Part shown: piece by piece, positions 8,893 through 18,167 of the stretch
Numbering within the stretch: position 1 is the stretch's first letter
Layout of the letters: every line of letters starts with the position of its first letter
Assembly (NCBI GenBank): GCA_017301995.1
Contig: JAFLEH010000008.1
Location: 62,001-126,000, forward strand
From: Verrucomicrobiota bacterium
GTDB taxonomy: Bacteria; Verrucomicrobiota; Verrucomicrobiia; Verrucomicrobiales; Akkermansiaceae
DNA: 64,000 nt
Reading direction: 5' to 3'
Position numbers and translations under genes: made by a program
Notes under the pieces: model-generated
Told to the model about the DNA's origin: nothing
The model's input: only the letters and a program-made list of their open reading frames with translations
Databases searched by the model: none

Positions 8893-10374
8893 TTATTTCA
8901 CGGTGGCGCGGAGGCCGGGGGTGATGCGGCCGGTGTGGATGGAGTCGGTGGCGCCGGAGCCGGCCTGGATGTGGCCGGCGTCGAGGCGGATCTGTTGGAA
9001 CACGGGATCAACCGGAACCCAATGGCCGTCGAGGATGACTTCGTTCCACGCGTGGCCGCCGAAGGATTGATAGGTGTCTCCCATATACATCCATCCCCAC
9101 GCTTCGCGGGCCGGGATGCCGGCGGCGCGCGCGAGGGTGGTGAACAGCAGCGCGTGGGCGGAGCACTCGCCCTTGCGGGATTTGAGCAGATCCATCACGG
9201 ACAGGGCCTCCACCTCGTAACTGTCCTCCAGATACTTGTCGGTGAACGCGAGGAGTTTTCTAACCTTATCGGCATCGGTTTTGGCTCCGGCGACGGCCTT
9301 GGCGGCCAGGGCTTTGACCTGCGCGTGATCGGCCGGGTAGCGGAGGTTGGATTTCAGGTAGTCCGCGCGGTCGGCATCGGTGGCGGGTTGAGGCGTGCCT
9401 TTGCCGGGGGTGATCCGGACGGTTAGGGAGCCATTGTCTCCGCTGGTGACCGTCTGGTTGGCGGTGGCGGGAAGTTCCGGCGGTTGTTTGCCTTCCGGAG
9501 CGGTTAGTTCGACCGTCAGATCAGTGAGTTTCTCCGAGGGTCCCAGCTTGCGGTCGGTTTTGATGGAAAACGCGAGGAACACATCCGCCTGGCCGTCGGG
9601 TTTCCGCTTGGCGACCGCCTCGGGTTCCATCCGGATTTCGAAGGCGCCGCCCATTTCGATTTTCACCATGGTGCCGTCGGTGCGGCGGACGCAGCCCTGA
9701 ACGTCGGTCTTTTGCGCGTGGTCGTATTCGTCGATTTCCCAAACCGGGAGTTTGCCGCCGGGACCGATCCAATCCGCCGTCCGGACCAGTGTGACCGTGT
9801 TGGACGATAGGCCGAGGGTCTCCTGATCGAACTCGACCGTGCCGATTTTCTCACCCGGCTTCCGTTCTGGGTCGATGATCCATTGCTCGGGCGAAGTGAT
9901 GTGGGCGAGGCGCAGGTCCATTTCGATATCCGGGTTTTTGCGCGTGGCGCCGGCTTCGGTGATCTCAACCGCGTAGGTGAGGTCGTGGCGGTGGGTCAGG
10001 ACGATTTTCCGGGTTTGGCCGTCCATTTTCTGGATCGATTCGAGTCGGAGCAAGCGGTGGGGCGGAGCGGCATCGAAGGTCTGCCGGTCGGCCATATCCA
10101 TCCGCACGAGATTGTCCATGGCTTTGAGTTCGATGTGCGCCTCCATGGTGGAAACGACGCAGGTTTTGCCGTCGATGGTGTTAGGTTTCCGGGTATCCAT
10201 GGCCCAACCGATTTTGGAGCCCTGCATGTAAACGCCGTAGGCGATGGAGCGTTCCTGTTTGAGCGCGGCGGGGGGGACCGGGAGTTCGAGCGGGGGGAGT
10301 TTTTCCGGCGCGGCCGAAACGGCGAGGGCCAGGCCGGCGAGGATCGGGAAAACGGCGAGGTGCGGACGATTCAT
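8893..10374 (-). CDS. Exported transglutaminase-like protein
   Basis: A 493-residue protein; the ATG at 10374 gives a signal peptide (HLAVFPILAGLALAVSA). The N-terminal 300 residues are beta-rich without a recognised family. The C-terminal part carries the transglutaminase-core triad: Cys in SRKGECSAHALLFTTLAR, His in SFGGHAWNEVILDG and Asp in HWVPVDPVF. Bacterial proteins of this type usually act as peptidases or peptide cross-linking enzymes in the envelope; the activity here is unknown. The gene precedes the FAD oxidoreductase on the same strand with a 29-bp gap and diverges from dapL. Confidence 0.8.
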   Translation of the reverse strand: MNRPHLAVFPILAGLALAVSAAPEKLPPLELPVPPAALKQERSIAYGVYMQGSKIGWAMDTRKPNTIDGKTCVVSTMEAHIELKAMDNLVRMDMADRQTFDAAPPHRLLRLESIQKMDGQTRKIVLTHRHDLTYAVEITEAGATRKNPDIEMDLRLAHITSPEQWIIDPERKPGEKIGTVEFDQETLGLSSNTVTLVRTADWIGPGGKLPVWEIDEYDHAQKTDVQGCVRRTDGTMVKIEMGGAFEIRMEPEAVAKRKPDGQADVFLAFSIKTDRKLGPSEKLTDLTVELTAPEGKQPPELPATANQTVTSGDNGSLTVRITPGKGTPQPATDADRADYLKSNLRYPADHAQVKALAAKAVAGAKTDADKVRKLLAFTDKYLEDSYEVEALSVMDLLKSRKGECSAHALLFTTLARAAGIPAREAWGWMYMGDTYQSFGGHAWNEVILDGHWVPVDPVFQQIRLDAGHIQAGSGATDSIHTGRITPGLRATVK

Positions 10375-10480
10375 CGCGGGCAGCATGGCATGACGGGGCG
10401 GGGCGCGCAATCCGCTTGTGGAAGATCCGCCTCACTCCGGGCTTGCGCGGGGTGGGCCGCGCTGCTACGCCATCCGCGCC

Positions 10481-11716
10481 ATGGCCACGATCAACACCCA
10501 TTTCCTCAAACTGAAAGCCGGATATCTGTTTCCCGAGATCGCCCGTCGCGTGAAGGCGTATTCGGAAGCGAATCCGGACACCGCCGCGCGGATCATCCGC
10601 TGCGGGATCGGCGACGTGACCGAGCCGCTGCCGGCCGCGGTGGTCGAGGCGATGCACCAGGGGGTGGAGGAAATGGCCAAGCGTGAGACCTTCAAGGGCT
10701 ACGGTCCGGAACAAGGCTACGAGTTTCTCCGGCAGGCGATCGTGGAGAACCAGTTCGCCGGACTCGGGATCTCGGCCGACGAGGTGTTCATCTCGGACGG
10801 TTCCAAGTGCGATACGGGAAACATCCTCGATATTTTCGGCCACGACAACGTGATCGCCATCACCGATCCGGTCTATCCGGTCTATGTGGACACCAACGTG
10901 ATGGCCGGCAACACCGGCGACGCGGACGCCAACGGTGCCTACGGCGGGCTGATGTATCTGCCGTGCACCGCGGCCAACGGCTTTGTGGCGGATGTGCCGG
11001 AGGCGCGCGCCGACCTGATCTATCTGTGTTTCCCTAACAATCCGACCGGCGCGGTGGCGACGCGGGCGCAACTGGAGGCGTGGGTGGCCTACGCGCGGGC
11101 GAATGACGCGATCATTCTGTTTGACGCGGCGTATGAGGCCTACATCCAGGACCCGGCGGTCCCGCATTCGATTTTCGAAATCGAGGGTGCCCACGAATGC
11201 GCGATCGAGTTCCGTTCGTTCTCGAAAAACGGCGGGTTTACCGGGGTGCGGTGCGGCTATGTGATCATCCCGAAAACCGTGACCGGCGGCGACGGAAAGG
11301 GCGGGCGCGTGCCGCTGCACCAATTGTGGAGCCGGCGCCACAGCACCAAGTTCAATGGCGCGAGCTATCCGGTGCAGAAGGGCGCGGCGGCGGTGTTCTC
11401 GCCCGAGGGCAAGGCGCAGGTGGCCGCGTTGATCGAGCATTACATGGGAAATGCGAAACTGCTCCGCGAGGCGGTGACCGCGGCCGGGCTGCCGGTTTTC
11501 GGAGGCGTCAACGCGCCCTACGTTTGGGCGGGCTGCCCGGACGGTCTCAGCTCGTGGGACATGTTCGACAAGATGCTCAATGAGGCGCAGGTGGTGATCA
11601 CTCCGGGATCCGGCTTCGGCTCCGCCGGCGAAGGCTACTTCCGGATTTCCGCGTTCAATTCGCGCGCGAACGTCGAGGAAGTCTGCCGCCGGCTGAAAGC
11701 GCTGGTGGCGGGTTGA
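10481..11716 (+). CDS. dapL: LL-diaminopimelate aminotransferase
   Basis: A 411-residue fold-type I aminotransferase. The ATG at 10481 opens with the family-typical [72 protein letters not shown] and [17 protein letters not shown] follow DapL closely, with K249 as the PLP lysine. The enzyme converts tetrahydrodipicolinate directly to LL-2,6-diaminopimelate, the one-step lysine and peptidoglycan precursor route used by chlamydiae, verrucomicrobia, plants and others, which supports the phylum guess. Length is typical (about 410). It appears monocistronic and diverges from the transglutaminase gene. Confidence 0.95.
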   Translation: MATINTHFLKLKAGYLFPEIARRVKAYSEANPDTAARIIRCGIGDVTEPLPAAVVEAMHQGVEEMAKRETFKGYGPEQGYEFLRQAIVENQFAGLGISADEVFISDGSKCDTGNILDIFGHDNVIAITDPVYPVYVDTNVMAGNTGDADANGAYGGLMYLPCTAANGFVADVPEARADLIYLCFPNNPTGAVATRAQLEAWVAYARANDAIILFDAAYEAYIQDPAVPHSIFEIEGAHECAIEFRSFSKNGGFTGVRCGYVIIPKTVTGGDGKGGRVPLHQLWSRRHSTKFNGASYPVQKGAAAVFSPEGKAQVAALIEHYMGNAKLLREAVTAAGLPVFGGVNAPYVWAGCPDGLSSWDMFDKMLNEAQVVITPGSGFGSAGEGYFRISAFNSRANVEEVCRRLKALVAG

Positions 11717-11826
11717 GCCGGGCGCGGGGATTTGGAATACCCGGCCGTTCCGATAGACCGGCCGGTGATTTTCCGGACGAATTTTCTTGTCGGCGGAACC
11801 CGCGGAGGCTAGGAGTGCGGCCCGCC

Positions 11827-11934
11827 ATGACCCGTCAAAGCATTGAATTGGCCACCCAGATTTTCCTCGTCGCGCTCGTCTGCACGTTCGCGTGGGCTTT
11901 CTACAAGCTCATGGTGCTGATCGGGTGGCTGTGA
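11827..11934 (+). CDS. Small single-span membrane protein
   Basis: A 35-codon frame beginning at ATG 11827: MTRQSIELATQIFLVALVCT followed by FAWAFYKLMVLIGWL. It is one hydrophobic helix of about 22 residues with a polar N-terminus. No close Shine-Dalgarno sequence is visible, and a longer in-frame start at 11713 adds only arginine-rich residues. It lies between dapL and a convergent nuclease gene. Similar tiny membrane proteins are common and rarely characterised; it could also be spurious. Confidence 0.4.
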   Translation: MTRQSIELATQIFLVALVCTFAWAFYKLMVLIGWL

Positions 11935-11950
11935 AACGCGCCCGCCCGGA

Positions 11951-12517
11951 TCAGGTCCAGTCCAGATCCACCTGGACGATTTTCTGGTTGCGGTCCTCGT
12001 ATTTCAGGTGCCCGTGTTTCAGGGCGTATTCGTGGACGCATTTGGTGACCTTCACATCGTAGGCGCAGTATTCCGCGATGCGGCGCAGCGGCGCGAAATC
12101 GCCGGATTTCTTGTGCTCCTGCCACCAGCGCAACGCGTCCAGGCCGTCGGCGGTCTTGCCGGTGCCCAGCGTCGCGGACGCGGCGGAATCCAGCTTGAGC
12201 CGGAACCCCAGCCGCGTTTCGAGATCGAGCATCATGTCGAGATTCCGCGTCTGCTCGTCGAGCGTTGCGATCAGATAGGACTGGAGCACCGGATAGTCGA
12301 ACTGCAGATGGTTCCAGCCCACCACCAGATCGGCGCGCATCAGCTCCTCGCCGAGCAGGTGCATCTCGCTTTCCGGATAGATCTCGTAGGTGCCCCGCGC
12401 GGTGCTGTAGGTCACCGCCACCGACACGCCCATCTTGTGCTTGTTGGCGGCACCGCCCACCGCGCTGAAGGAGCGCTGGGTTTCCAAGTCGAAATATACG
12501 ATGTTCCGTTCGGCCAC
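11951..12517 (-). CDS. DEDD-type 3'-5' exonuclease (ribonuclease H-like fold)
   Basis: A 188-residue protein with the DnaQ/DEDDy exonuclease layout: motif I VYFDLET (residues 7-13), motif II VVGWNHLQFDYPVL (about 64-77) and motif III YCAYDVKVT near the C-terminus (Y and D four residues apart). It resembles the stand-alone RNase H-like YprB-type domain rather than a polymerase proofreading subunit. Substrate, DNA or RNA, cannot be told. Its start is 9 bp downstream of the stop codon of the NYN-domain gene on the same strand, so the two nucleases are almost certainly co-transcribed. Confidence 0.75.
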   Translation of the reverse strand: MAERNIVYFDLETQRSFSAVGGAANKHKMGVSVAVTYSTARGTYEIYPESEMHLLGEELMRADLVVGWNHLQFDYPVLQSYLIATLDEQTRNLDMMLDLETRLGFRLKLDSAASATLGTGKTADGLDALRWWQEHKKSGDFAPLRRIAEYCAYDVKVTKCVHEYALKHGHLKYEDRNQKIVQVDLDWT

Positions 12518-12526
12518 ACGCGGAGG

Positions 12527-13915
12527 CTAGGCGGCGCCACCCGAGGCGTCAATCCCGGCGGTCGGAAATGATGGGATGGGCGATTCGGGCTGCTTTTCGC
12601 CGTTGTTGTAGGCCATCCCCTCCTTGATTTCCTCGTACCATCCGTTCGCCATTGCGGCGTACGCCGGATCGCCGAAGAACAATTCAGAAACGAGTCGAGC
12701 GTCCCATTGCAGGTCAGGTTGCCCCAGCAGTCGGGAAATCACTTCCCGGAAGACGTGCACGACGAGCCTCCCTTGGCCCTCCAACCCCGGTTGCAGCATG
12801 ATCGATTTCTTCTCGTCCCCATAGATGAACGCCTTGCATTTGAATAGAATCTGCTTGAGGCGGGTAAAGTCCGTATCCGCCAGCAAATCCGCCAATTCCG
12901 GTACCAACCGGCCTTTCACCCGCTCGTTGAAATCGTCCCAGGATGAATAGGGGCCATCCGCCGCGGAAGCTTCGACTCCGAGGCACAACGGCACGAATCG
13001 CTCTCCCGGAAGGAGCTTGAGCTGCTGCTTGCGGAGTATTCTCCGATAGTACTCCAGTGGAGACTGCGGTTCTTCGGCAACCACCACTGCGGACGGAGCC
13101 ACAGGAACCGGCGAAACATGTTTCTCGTGGGGACCCTGTTTGACAATCACGGTGTCAGAACACGCTGCCACAAATTCGGCGAAATTCTTGTAACCGTAAC
13201 TTTCCTCGTCAAACGCCGGGTCGAGCTGAAGCATGGTGCCCTTCAATGCCGACATCCGCGCGAATGGTTCCGATTTGAGCTCCATCACCCGTGAAAGAGC
13301 CATCCCGAGAAGTTTTTTCGCATCTCCCAGATCCGCCTCGGCAACAATCTGCTTGGCCGGACCTGATGCCTCGGGATTCGATTTTCTAACCAGATTGTCG
13401 TAGTACTTGAACTCGTTGCACGAGGCGATCCAAAAGCGGTTCGTCGCCTCACGCACGCCTATGCCTATCACCTCCTTGCCCTTTTGCCTGAGGCGCTGGG
13501 CAACGGCGATGTAGTCGCTATCACCTCCAACAATGACCACCGTGTGGATGTGGGGAAGAACATTCACGTCCTCTATGATGTCCACCGCCATCCGGATATC
13601 GGCTCCGTTTTTCGCATGGGATCCCCGGGGAAAGAGCTGGATCAGATCGACGGCATATTGTTGGAAGTCCGTCGCATAAGCGGTGAGCCAGGCCCAATTG
13701 GCGTAGGCGCGGTTCACGGCAACAGGTCCTCTAGCGAGGACATAATTCATGATGGCCTCCACATTGACCAAGTCGGGTTGCTTCCCGAAACGTCCTTTCC
13801 GATAGGAGTTCGCTCCGTGTTCCTGCTCGTAGATTGCCGCATGGACGTTCTCGAAGTCCCAATATACAGCCAAGTGGGTTTTCATGGAATTTGTGCTGTT
13901 GATTTCCGGCGACAT
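12527..13915 (-). CDS. NYN-domain ribonuclease with OST-HTH/LOTUS domain
   Basis: A 462-residue protein. Residues of about 12-160 form a NYN (PIN-like, LabA/DUF88) domain: VYWDFENVH, KNGADIRMAVDIIED and VVIVGGDSDYIAVAQRLRQKG carry the acidic metal-binding residues. Residues of about 200-260 (AKKLLGMALSRVMELKSEP to YKNFAEFVAACSD) look like an OST-HTH/LOTUS RNA-binding domain, and a second divergent copy may follow around 285-345. NYN-LOTUS proteins are thought to bind and cleave structured RNA. The upstream ATG is preferred because GAAGGA lies 12-15 bases before it, whereas an alternative ATG at 13885 has no such site. Operon partner: the DEDD exonuclease 9 bp downstream. Confidence 0.8.
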   Translation of the reverse strand: MSPEINSTNSMKTHLAVYWDFENVHAAIYEQEHGANSYRKGRFGKQPDLVNVEAIMNYVLARGPVAVNRAYANWAWLTAYATDFQQYAVDLIQLFPRGSHAKNGADIRMAVDIIEDVNVLPHIHTVVIVGGDSDYIAVAQRLRQKGKEVIGIGVREATNRFWIASCNEFKYYDNLVRKSNPEASGPAKQIVAEADLGDAKKLLGMALSRVMELKSEPFARMSALKGTMLQLDPAFDEESYGYKNFAEFVAACSDTVIVKQGPHEKHVSPVPVAPSAVVVAEEPQSPLEYYRRILRKQQLKLLPGERFVPLCLGVEASAADGPYSSWDDFNERVKGRLVPELADLLADTDFTRLKQILFKCKAFIYGDEKKSIMLQPGLEGQGRLVVHVFREVISRLLGQPDLQWDARLVSELFFGDPAYAAMANGWYEEIKEGMAYNNGEKQPESPIPSFPTAGIDASGGAA

Positions 13916-14093
13916 GGACCTTTGTTTCCTTCGCCAGCCCCTTAACTATCAGTTAGCCGCGTTCGAGCAAGCATTTTCGTAACAAACTTCGCTCAATGGG
14001 GGGGCTCCATTGCGGATCCGCCCGGCTGGTTGTCGTGTTCCGACGGAGACCGATCTCAATGCGCGGTCCATGACTTTTCAGTCGTTTCCCCCC

Positions 14094-15803
14094 TCACTCA
14101 TTCCCCAGCCGGGTGACGAATTCGTCGAGCAGCGCCTTGAGGCGGGGCTCAGGGGCGATGACGGTCGGCTGGTCGAAGCCGATCCAGATGGCGGTGGCTC
14201 CCTTGGGGCCGAGGCGCAGGGTCCAGGCGTCGCGCTCGGAGCCGGTGGCGCCGGTGAAACAACGGGTGCCGGAGCGGCGCTGGAGGACGCTGGCGGCATC
14301 GGTGGCCGCGGCGGGCGAGATCGCCTGGCTGAGGTCGGGTTTGCGGGTGTAAAGCGTGTCGCCGTCCGCATCGCGGATCTCGGTGATGAAAAACGGTTGT
14401 GGGCGTTTTCCCTGGTTGCCGAGGGTGGACAGGCCGGTGGCCATTTCCATCGGCGTGGCCGCCACCGAGCCGCGGAACAGGTCTTCGGTATCGAGAAACG
14501 GCCCGGCGATACCGCAGCGTTTCGCGATCCGCTGGACTTCGGACGGGCCGATCTGCCGGCCGGTTTGGACGGGTTTGCCGGGGAGCACGAGCTTGCCCCG
14601 CTCGGACGCGGCGGCGGCGACAAACGGCTCGAACGCCGACCCCAAATCGCGCGTGGACCGGGTGCGGTCGAAACGCGAATCCTGGAAATCCCGTCCGCCG
14701 ATGAGGGCGAGGATTCCGCCGGTTTTCGTCTCGGTGGTGACGGCCGCGTATTGGACGTAGGCCGGCTCGGTGCCGGGCGTGTGTTGGTCGCGCACCGGAT
14801 GTTTCCACGATTTCTCCCTTTCCAGTGCGGAAACGGCGCGGGTGAGTTCGGTGTTGAGCCGGTCCTGCCATGCGGCGTCGAGGGTGGTGTGAACATGCAG
14901 CCCGCCAAGCCGGATGTCGCGGTCGTCGAGGATGCCGTCCAGCTCGCGGCGGATTGCCTGGAGCGCGTAAGACGGCTGGTTCTCGCGCTGTTTTTCGGTG
15001 GTCGTCTTGATCGGCCGCGCGATGATGTCGGCGCGGCGGGCGTCGTCGATAAACCCCATGGCGACCATTCGCGAGAGGGTCTGGTTGCGCTGCTCGATGG
15101 CGGCATCGAAATTCCGCAGCGGCGAGTAGATGTGCGGCCCGCGGATGATGCCGACGATCATCGCGCACTCGCCTTCGTTCAGGTCGCGGGCGGATTTGCC
15201 AAAATAGGTTAGAGACGCCTGTTCGATGCCGTGCGCGCCGGCTCCGAAATAGATCCGGTTCAGATAGTGGGTGAGGATTTCGTCCTTCGAATAGCGCGCC
15301 TCGATCCGCAGGGTGAGGGCGATTTCGAGAAACTTGCGGTGGAGGGATTTGGCGCGGATTTCGAAGGTGTTGCGGGCGAGCTGCATGCTCAGGGTGGAGG
15401 CTCCCTGAGTAAAATCGCGGTCCTTGATGTTTCTAACCGTCGCGCGGCCGAGTCCGCGGAAATCCACGCCGCAGTGGTCGAAAAACCGGGCGTCCTCACG
15501 CGCCTGCAGCGCTTTAACCAGAAAATCCGGGATGTCCTTGCGCGTGACCAGCCGCCTGCCCGCTCCCGCCGGAGCCGGCAGGGTCTTGCCGCTGCGGTCG
15601 TAAAACACCGGATCCGCCGGCAAACGGGCCACCTCGTCCAGATTGAACCGCATCGCCAGCAGGAAATAGAAAAACCCGAACGCCGAAGCGATCACCAGCC
15701 CGATGATCGACGCCTTGAACAGCCACACCGCAGGCCCATGCAGGCGCTCCGGCAGCCAGCGCTGCCAGAATCGCGGAGGTGGAATGGGACGCCAGGTGGA
15801 CAT
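14094..15803 (-). CDS. Peptidoglycan glycosyltransferase (GT51) with degenerate penicillin-binding domain
   Basis: A 569-residue membrane-anchored protein: cytoplasmic N-terminus, one helix at about 30-50, then a GT51 domain with EDARFFDHCG (catalytic Glu103), GASTLSMQLARN (134-145) and IEARYSKDEILTHYLNRIYFG. It should polymerise lipid II. The following class A PBP transpeptidase domain is recognisable (TRDLGSAFEPF, RDAWTLRLGPKGATAIWIGFDQP) but the SxxK motif reads SAFE, lacking the catalytic lysine, no SxN motif is evident, and KTGT is replaced by RSGT. It is shorter than active PBP1 proteins (usually above 700). It is therefore probably a glycosyltransferase with an inactive, perhaps structural, second domain. 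Confidence 0.85.
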   Translation of the reverse strand: MSTWRPIPPPRFWQRWLPERLHGPAVWLFKASIIGLVIASAFGFFYFLLAMRFNLDEVARLPADPVFYDRSGKTLPAPAGAGRRLVTRKDIPDFLVKALQAREDARFFDHCGVDFRGLGRATVRNIKDRDFTQGASTLSMQLARNTFEIRAKSLHRKFLEIALTLRIEARYSKDEILTHYLNRIYFGAGAHGIEQASLTYFGKSARDLNEGECAMIVGIIRGPHIYSPLRNFDAAIEQRNQTLSRMVAMGFIDDARRADIIARPIKTTTEKQRENQPSYALQAIRRELDGILDDRDIRLGGLHVHTTLDAAWQDRLNTELTRAVSALEREKSWKHPVRDQHTPGTEPAYVQYAAVTTETKTGGILALIGGRDFQDSRFDRTRSTRDLGSAFEPFVAAAASERGKLVLPGKPVQTGRQIGPSEVQRIAKRCGIAGPFLDTEDLFRGSVAATPMEMATGLSTLGNQGKRPQPFFITEIRDADGDTLYTRKPDLSQAISPAAATDAASVLQRRSGTRCFTGATGSERDAWTLRLGPKGATAIWIGFDQPTVIAPEPRLKALLDEFVTRLGNE

Positions 15804-15916
15804 GGGTGAAACTCGCGGAACGCCCTGACTTTGCCCCGGTTAGCCTCCGCGCGCAAGCCCGGGCTTGCCATTTCCGGTGCCGTGCGCGACAACCGAATCC
15901 CGAAATCGCCGCCGCC

Positions 15917-16912
15917 ATGAAACGCCCCAACCCGCTCGCGCTGCTCGCCGCGCTAACCGCATCGGTCCTAACCGCATCGGCCGCGCCGCCTGCCGCGGAA
16001 CCGCCCCGCCCCATCCTCGATGGGTTCACCGCCGATCCTTCGATCCGCGTCTTCGGCGACACCTACTATGTCTATCCGACATCCGACAAGCCGAACTGGA
16101 ACACCACCGATTTCTCCGTGTGGTCGTCCAAAAACCTGATCGATTGGAAGAAGGAGGGCATGATCCTCGACGTGACCAAGGACCTCGCGTGGGCGGACCT
16201 CCAGGCATGGGCGCCCGACTGCGCCGAGCGCGACGGCAAATACTATTTCTACTTCTGCGCCCGTGGGAAGATCGGCGTCGCCACCGCCGACAAGCCGACC
16301 GGTCCGTTCAAGGACGCGCTGGGCAAACCGCTGCTCGAAAAAGGCGGGAAGATCATCACCAACACCATCGACCCCTGGGTTTTCACCGACGACAACGGCC
16401 AAGCCTACATCTATTTCGGCAACGGCAGCAAAATGCAGGTCTTCAAGCTCAAGCCGGACATGATCGCGCTGGATGGCGACCCCGTTGAAATCCCGCTGCG
16501 CGAATTCCGCGAGGGCATCGTGGTCTTCAAACGCCACGGCAGATACTATTTCATGTGGTCCATCGATGATGCCCGCTCGCCGGACTACCGGGTCGGCTGG
16601 GGCACCGCGGACAATCCGTTAGGACCGGTGAAATCGCCGGCGCGGGATTTCATCGTGCTGCGCAAGAACGGCACCGCGGTGGGCACCGCGCATCATGGCG
16701 TGGTCAACGTGCCCGGCACCGACCGCTGGTATGTGGCCTATCACCGCCACGCGATTCCTAACGGAAACGGCTATCAGCGCCAGGTCTGCCTCGCGCGGAT
16801 GGATTTCAACGCCGACGGATCGATCCGCCCGATGGACCCGATGGCTAGCCCGTTCCGCCCCGGCGACCGCGGCGAACCGATCGCGCAAAAGCCAATCAAA
16901 AACACACGCTGA
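15917..16912 (+). CDS. Secreted GH43-family glycoside hydrolase
   Basis: A 331-residue protein with signal peptide (LALLAALTASVLTASAAPPA). It is a five-bladed beta-propeller GH43-type enzyme: ILDGFTADPSIRVFGDTYYVY gives the catalytic-base Asp region, NTIDPWVFTDDNGQAYIYFG the pKa-modulating Asp, and FREGIVVFKRHGRYYFMWS the acid Glu. GH43 enzymes act mainly on arabinans, xylans or galactans; the specificity cannot be read from sequence alone. The start is chosen by the signal peptide. It lies 13 bp upstream of folP on the same strand, although a functional link is unlikely. It fits the plant-polysaccharide theme of the left edge. Confidence 0.85.
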   Translation: MKRPNPLALLAALTASVLTASAAPPAAEPPRPILDGFTADPSIRVFGDTYYVYPTSDKPNWNTTDFSVWSSKNLIDWKKEGMILDVTKDLAWADLQAWAPDCAERDGKYYFYFCARGKIGVATADKPTGPFKDALGKPLLEKGGKIITNTIDPWVFTDDNGQAYIYFGNGSKMQVFKLKPDMIALDGDPVEIPLREFREGIVVFKRHGRYYFMWSIDDARSPDYRVGWGTADNPLGPVKSPARDFIVLRKNGTAVGTAHHGVVNVPGTDRWYVAYHRHAIPNGNGYQRQVCLARMDFNADGSIRPMDPMASPFRPGDRGEPIAQKPIKNTR

Positions 16913-16925
16913 CACCCTGCCTCCG

Positions 16926-17780
16926 ATGATCTGGAAATGCCGAGGCCGGACGCTCGATCTCACCCGCACCGCGCGGGTGATGGGGATTCTCAACACCACG
17001 CCCGATTCGTTTTCCGACGGCGGGCTGCATGCGGGTCCCGAGAGCGCGCTCGCCCACGCCCGCGCGATGATCGCCGAGGGCGCGGACATCATCGATATCG
17101 GCGGCGAATCCACCCGCCCCGGCGCTCCGGCGGTTTCGACGGACGAGGAAATGGATAGGGTGATCCCGGTGACCGCCGCGTTGCGGAAAATCTGGGACGG
17201 TTTCATTTCCATCGACACCACCAAGGCCGCGGTGGCCCGTGCCGCCCTCGCCGCCGGCGCGGACATCGTCAACGACGTGAGCGGCCTGCGCCACGACCCG
17301 GCGATGCCCGATGTTTGCCGCGAGTCCGGCTGCGGCGTGGTCGTCATGCACATGGCCGGCACCCCGCAGACGATGCAGGCCAACCCGTGCTACAGAAACG
17401 TGGTCGCGGAAGTGGCCGCGTTCTTCCGCGAGCGGATGGAAACATTATCCAACATCGGACTGGATCCCGAGTGCCTTTGTTTCGATCCTGGTATCGGCTT
17501 CGGCAAGACACAGGAACACAATCTCGCCCTGCTGGCCGCGCTTTCCACCCTGGCGCCGGACGGGCGGCCGCTATTGTTAGGTGTTTCCCGGAAATCCTTC
17601 ATCGGCCGCCTGCTGGCCTTGGAAATTCCTGCGGACCGCGACGGAGCCACCGCCATTCTAACCGCCATGGCCCGCCGCGACGGCGTGATGCTCCACCGCG
17701 TCCACGCCGTCCGCGAAAATCTCCGGGCCCTCAGGCTGGCCGAAGCGGTCATCCCGAAATCCGGAGTTCAGCGTGGATAG
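16926..17780 (+). CDS. folP: Dihydropteroate synthase
   Basis: A 284-residue TIM-barrel enzyme of folate synthesis that condenses p-aminobenzoate with dihydropterin pyrophosphate. Family signatures are all present: MGILNTTPDSFSDGG, DIIDIGGESTRPGA, SIDTTKAAVARAAL, IVNDVSGLRHD, VVVMHMAGTPQTMQ, FDPGIGFGKTQEHN and LLLGVSRKSFIG. Length is normal. The ATG at 16926 sits 13 bp after the GH43 stop codon; the longer upstream frame is the GH43 gene read out of frame. No other folate gene is adjacent. Confidence 0.95.
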   Translation: MIWKCRGRTLDLTRTARVMGILNTTPDSFSDGGLHAGPESALAHARAMIAEGADIIDIGGESTRPGAPAVSTDEEMDRVIPVTAALRKIWDGFISIDTTKAAVARAALAAGADIVNDVSGLRHDPAMPDVCRESGCGVVVMHMAGTPQTMQANPCYRNVVAEVAAFFRERMETLSNIGLDPECLCFDPGIGFGKTQEHNLALLAALSTLAPDGRPLLLGVSRKSFIGRLLALEIPADRDGATAILTAMARRDGVMLHRVHAVRENLRALRLAEAVIPKSGVQRG

Positions 17781-17891
17781 CGGGGGCGGTTTACCACTGA
17801 ACCGGGCATCCAAACCATCCTGAACCTCAGGTCCCGGACCCATCTCAAATTCAAGCTAAACAGGCTGGATTTTGGATGCCACATTCCCGCC

Positions 17892-18137
17892 ATGAGTGCG
17901 ACCTGGCCCCTTCAAGACGCGAAAAACAAGCTGAGTGAACTGCTCGACACCGTGCTCAAACACGGTGCGCAGACGATCACGCGGCATGGAAAGCCCGTAG
18001 CCGTGGTGATCTCCGCGGAAGCGTATGCCCATCTCCAGCCCGCCGAGAAACTCGTGGACATTCTGCGCGATTGCCCGGTCAAAGACTGGCAAATCGAACG
18101 CAACACCACCCCTGCCCGCGATCTTGATCTTCAATAA
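17892..18137 (+). CDS. Phd/YefM-family antitoxin, orphan
   Basis: An 81-residue protein: TWPLQDAKNKLSELLDTVLK then QTITRHGKPVAVVISAEAYAHL is the classic Phd/YefM DNA-binding N-terminal fold, followed by a charged C-terminal tail that normally wraps the toxin. Antitoxins of this family usually repress their own operon. The toxin gene that should follow is reduced to a seven-codon stub at 18144, so this is an orphan antitoxin, either decaying or serving another toxin. The upstream 110 bp hold no obvious operator. Confidence 0.85.
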   Translation: MSATWPLQDAKNKLSELLDTVLKHGAQTITRHGKPVAVVISAEAYAHLQPAEKLVDILRDCPVKDWQIERNTTPARDLDLQ

Positions 18138-18143
18138 GCCGCC

Positions 18144-18167
18144 ATGCCCTACCTCGTCGATTCATGA
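18144..18167 (+). pseudogene. Remnant start of a PIN-domain (VapC-type) toxin gene
   Basis: Six bases after the antitoxin stop codon, ATG begins the frame MPYLVDS followed by TGA. VapC/PIN toxins paired with Phd-type antitoxins typically begin MxYLxDTN, the Asp being the first catalytic residue, so this looks like the first six codons of such a toxin joined to unrelated sequence. The break point coincides with the start of the 1592-residue protein gene, whose ATG overlaps the stub's stop region. Inference from a short match. Confidence 0.5.

Noticed and set aside
14010..15212. 400-codon open frame on the plus strand
   Set aside because: It lies antisense to the GT51 gene, has no family similarity and is glycine/arginine/valine-rich, as expected for an antisense frame in GC-rich DNA.
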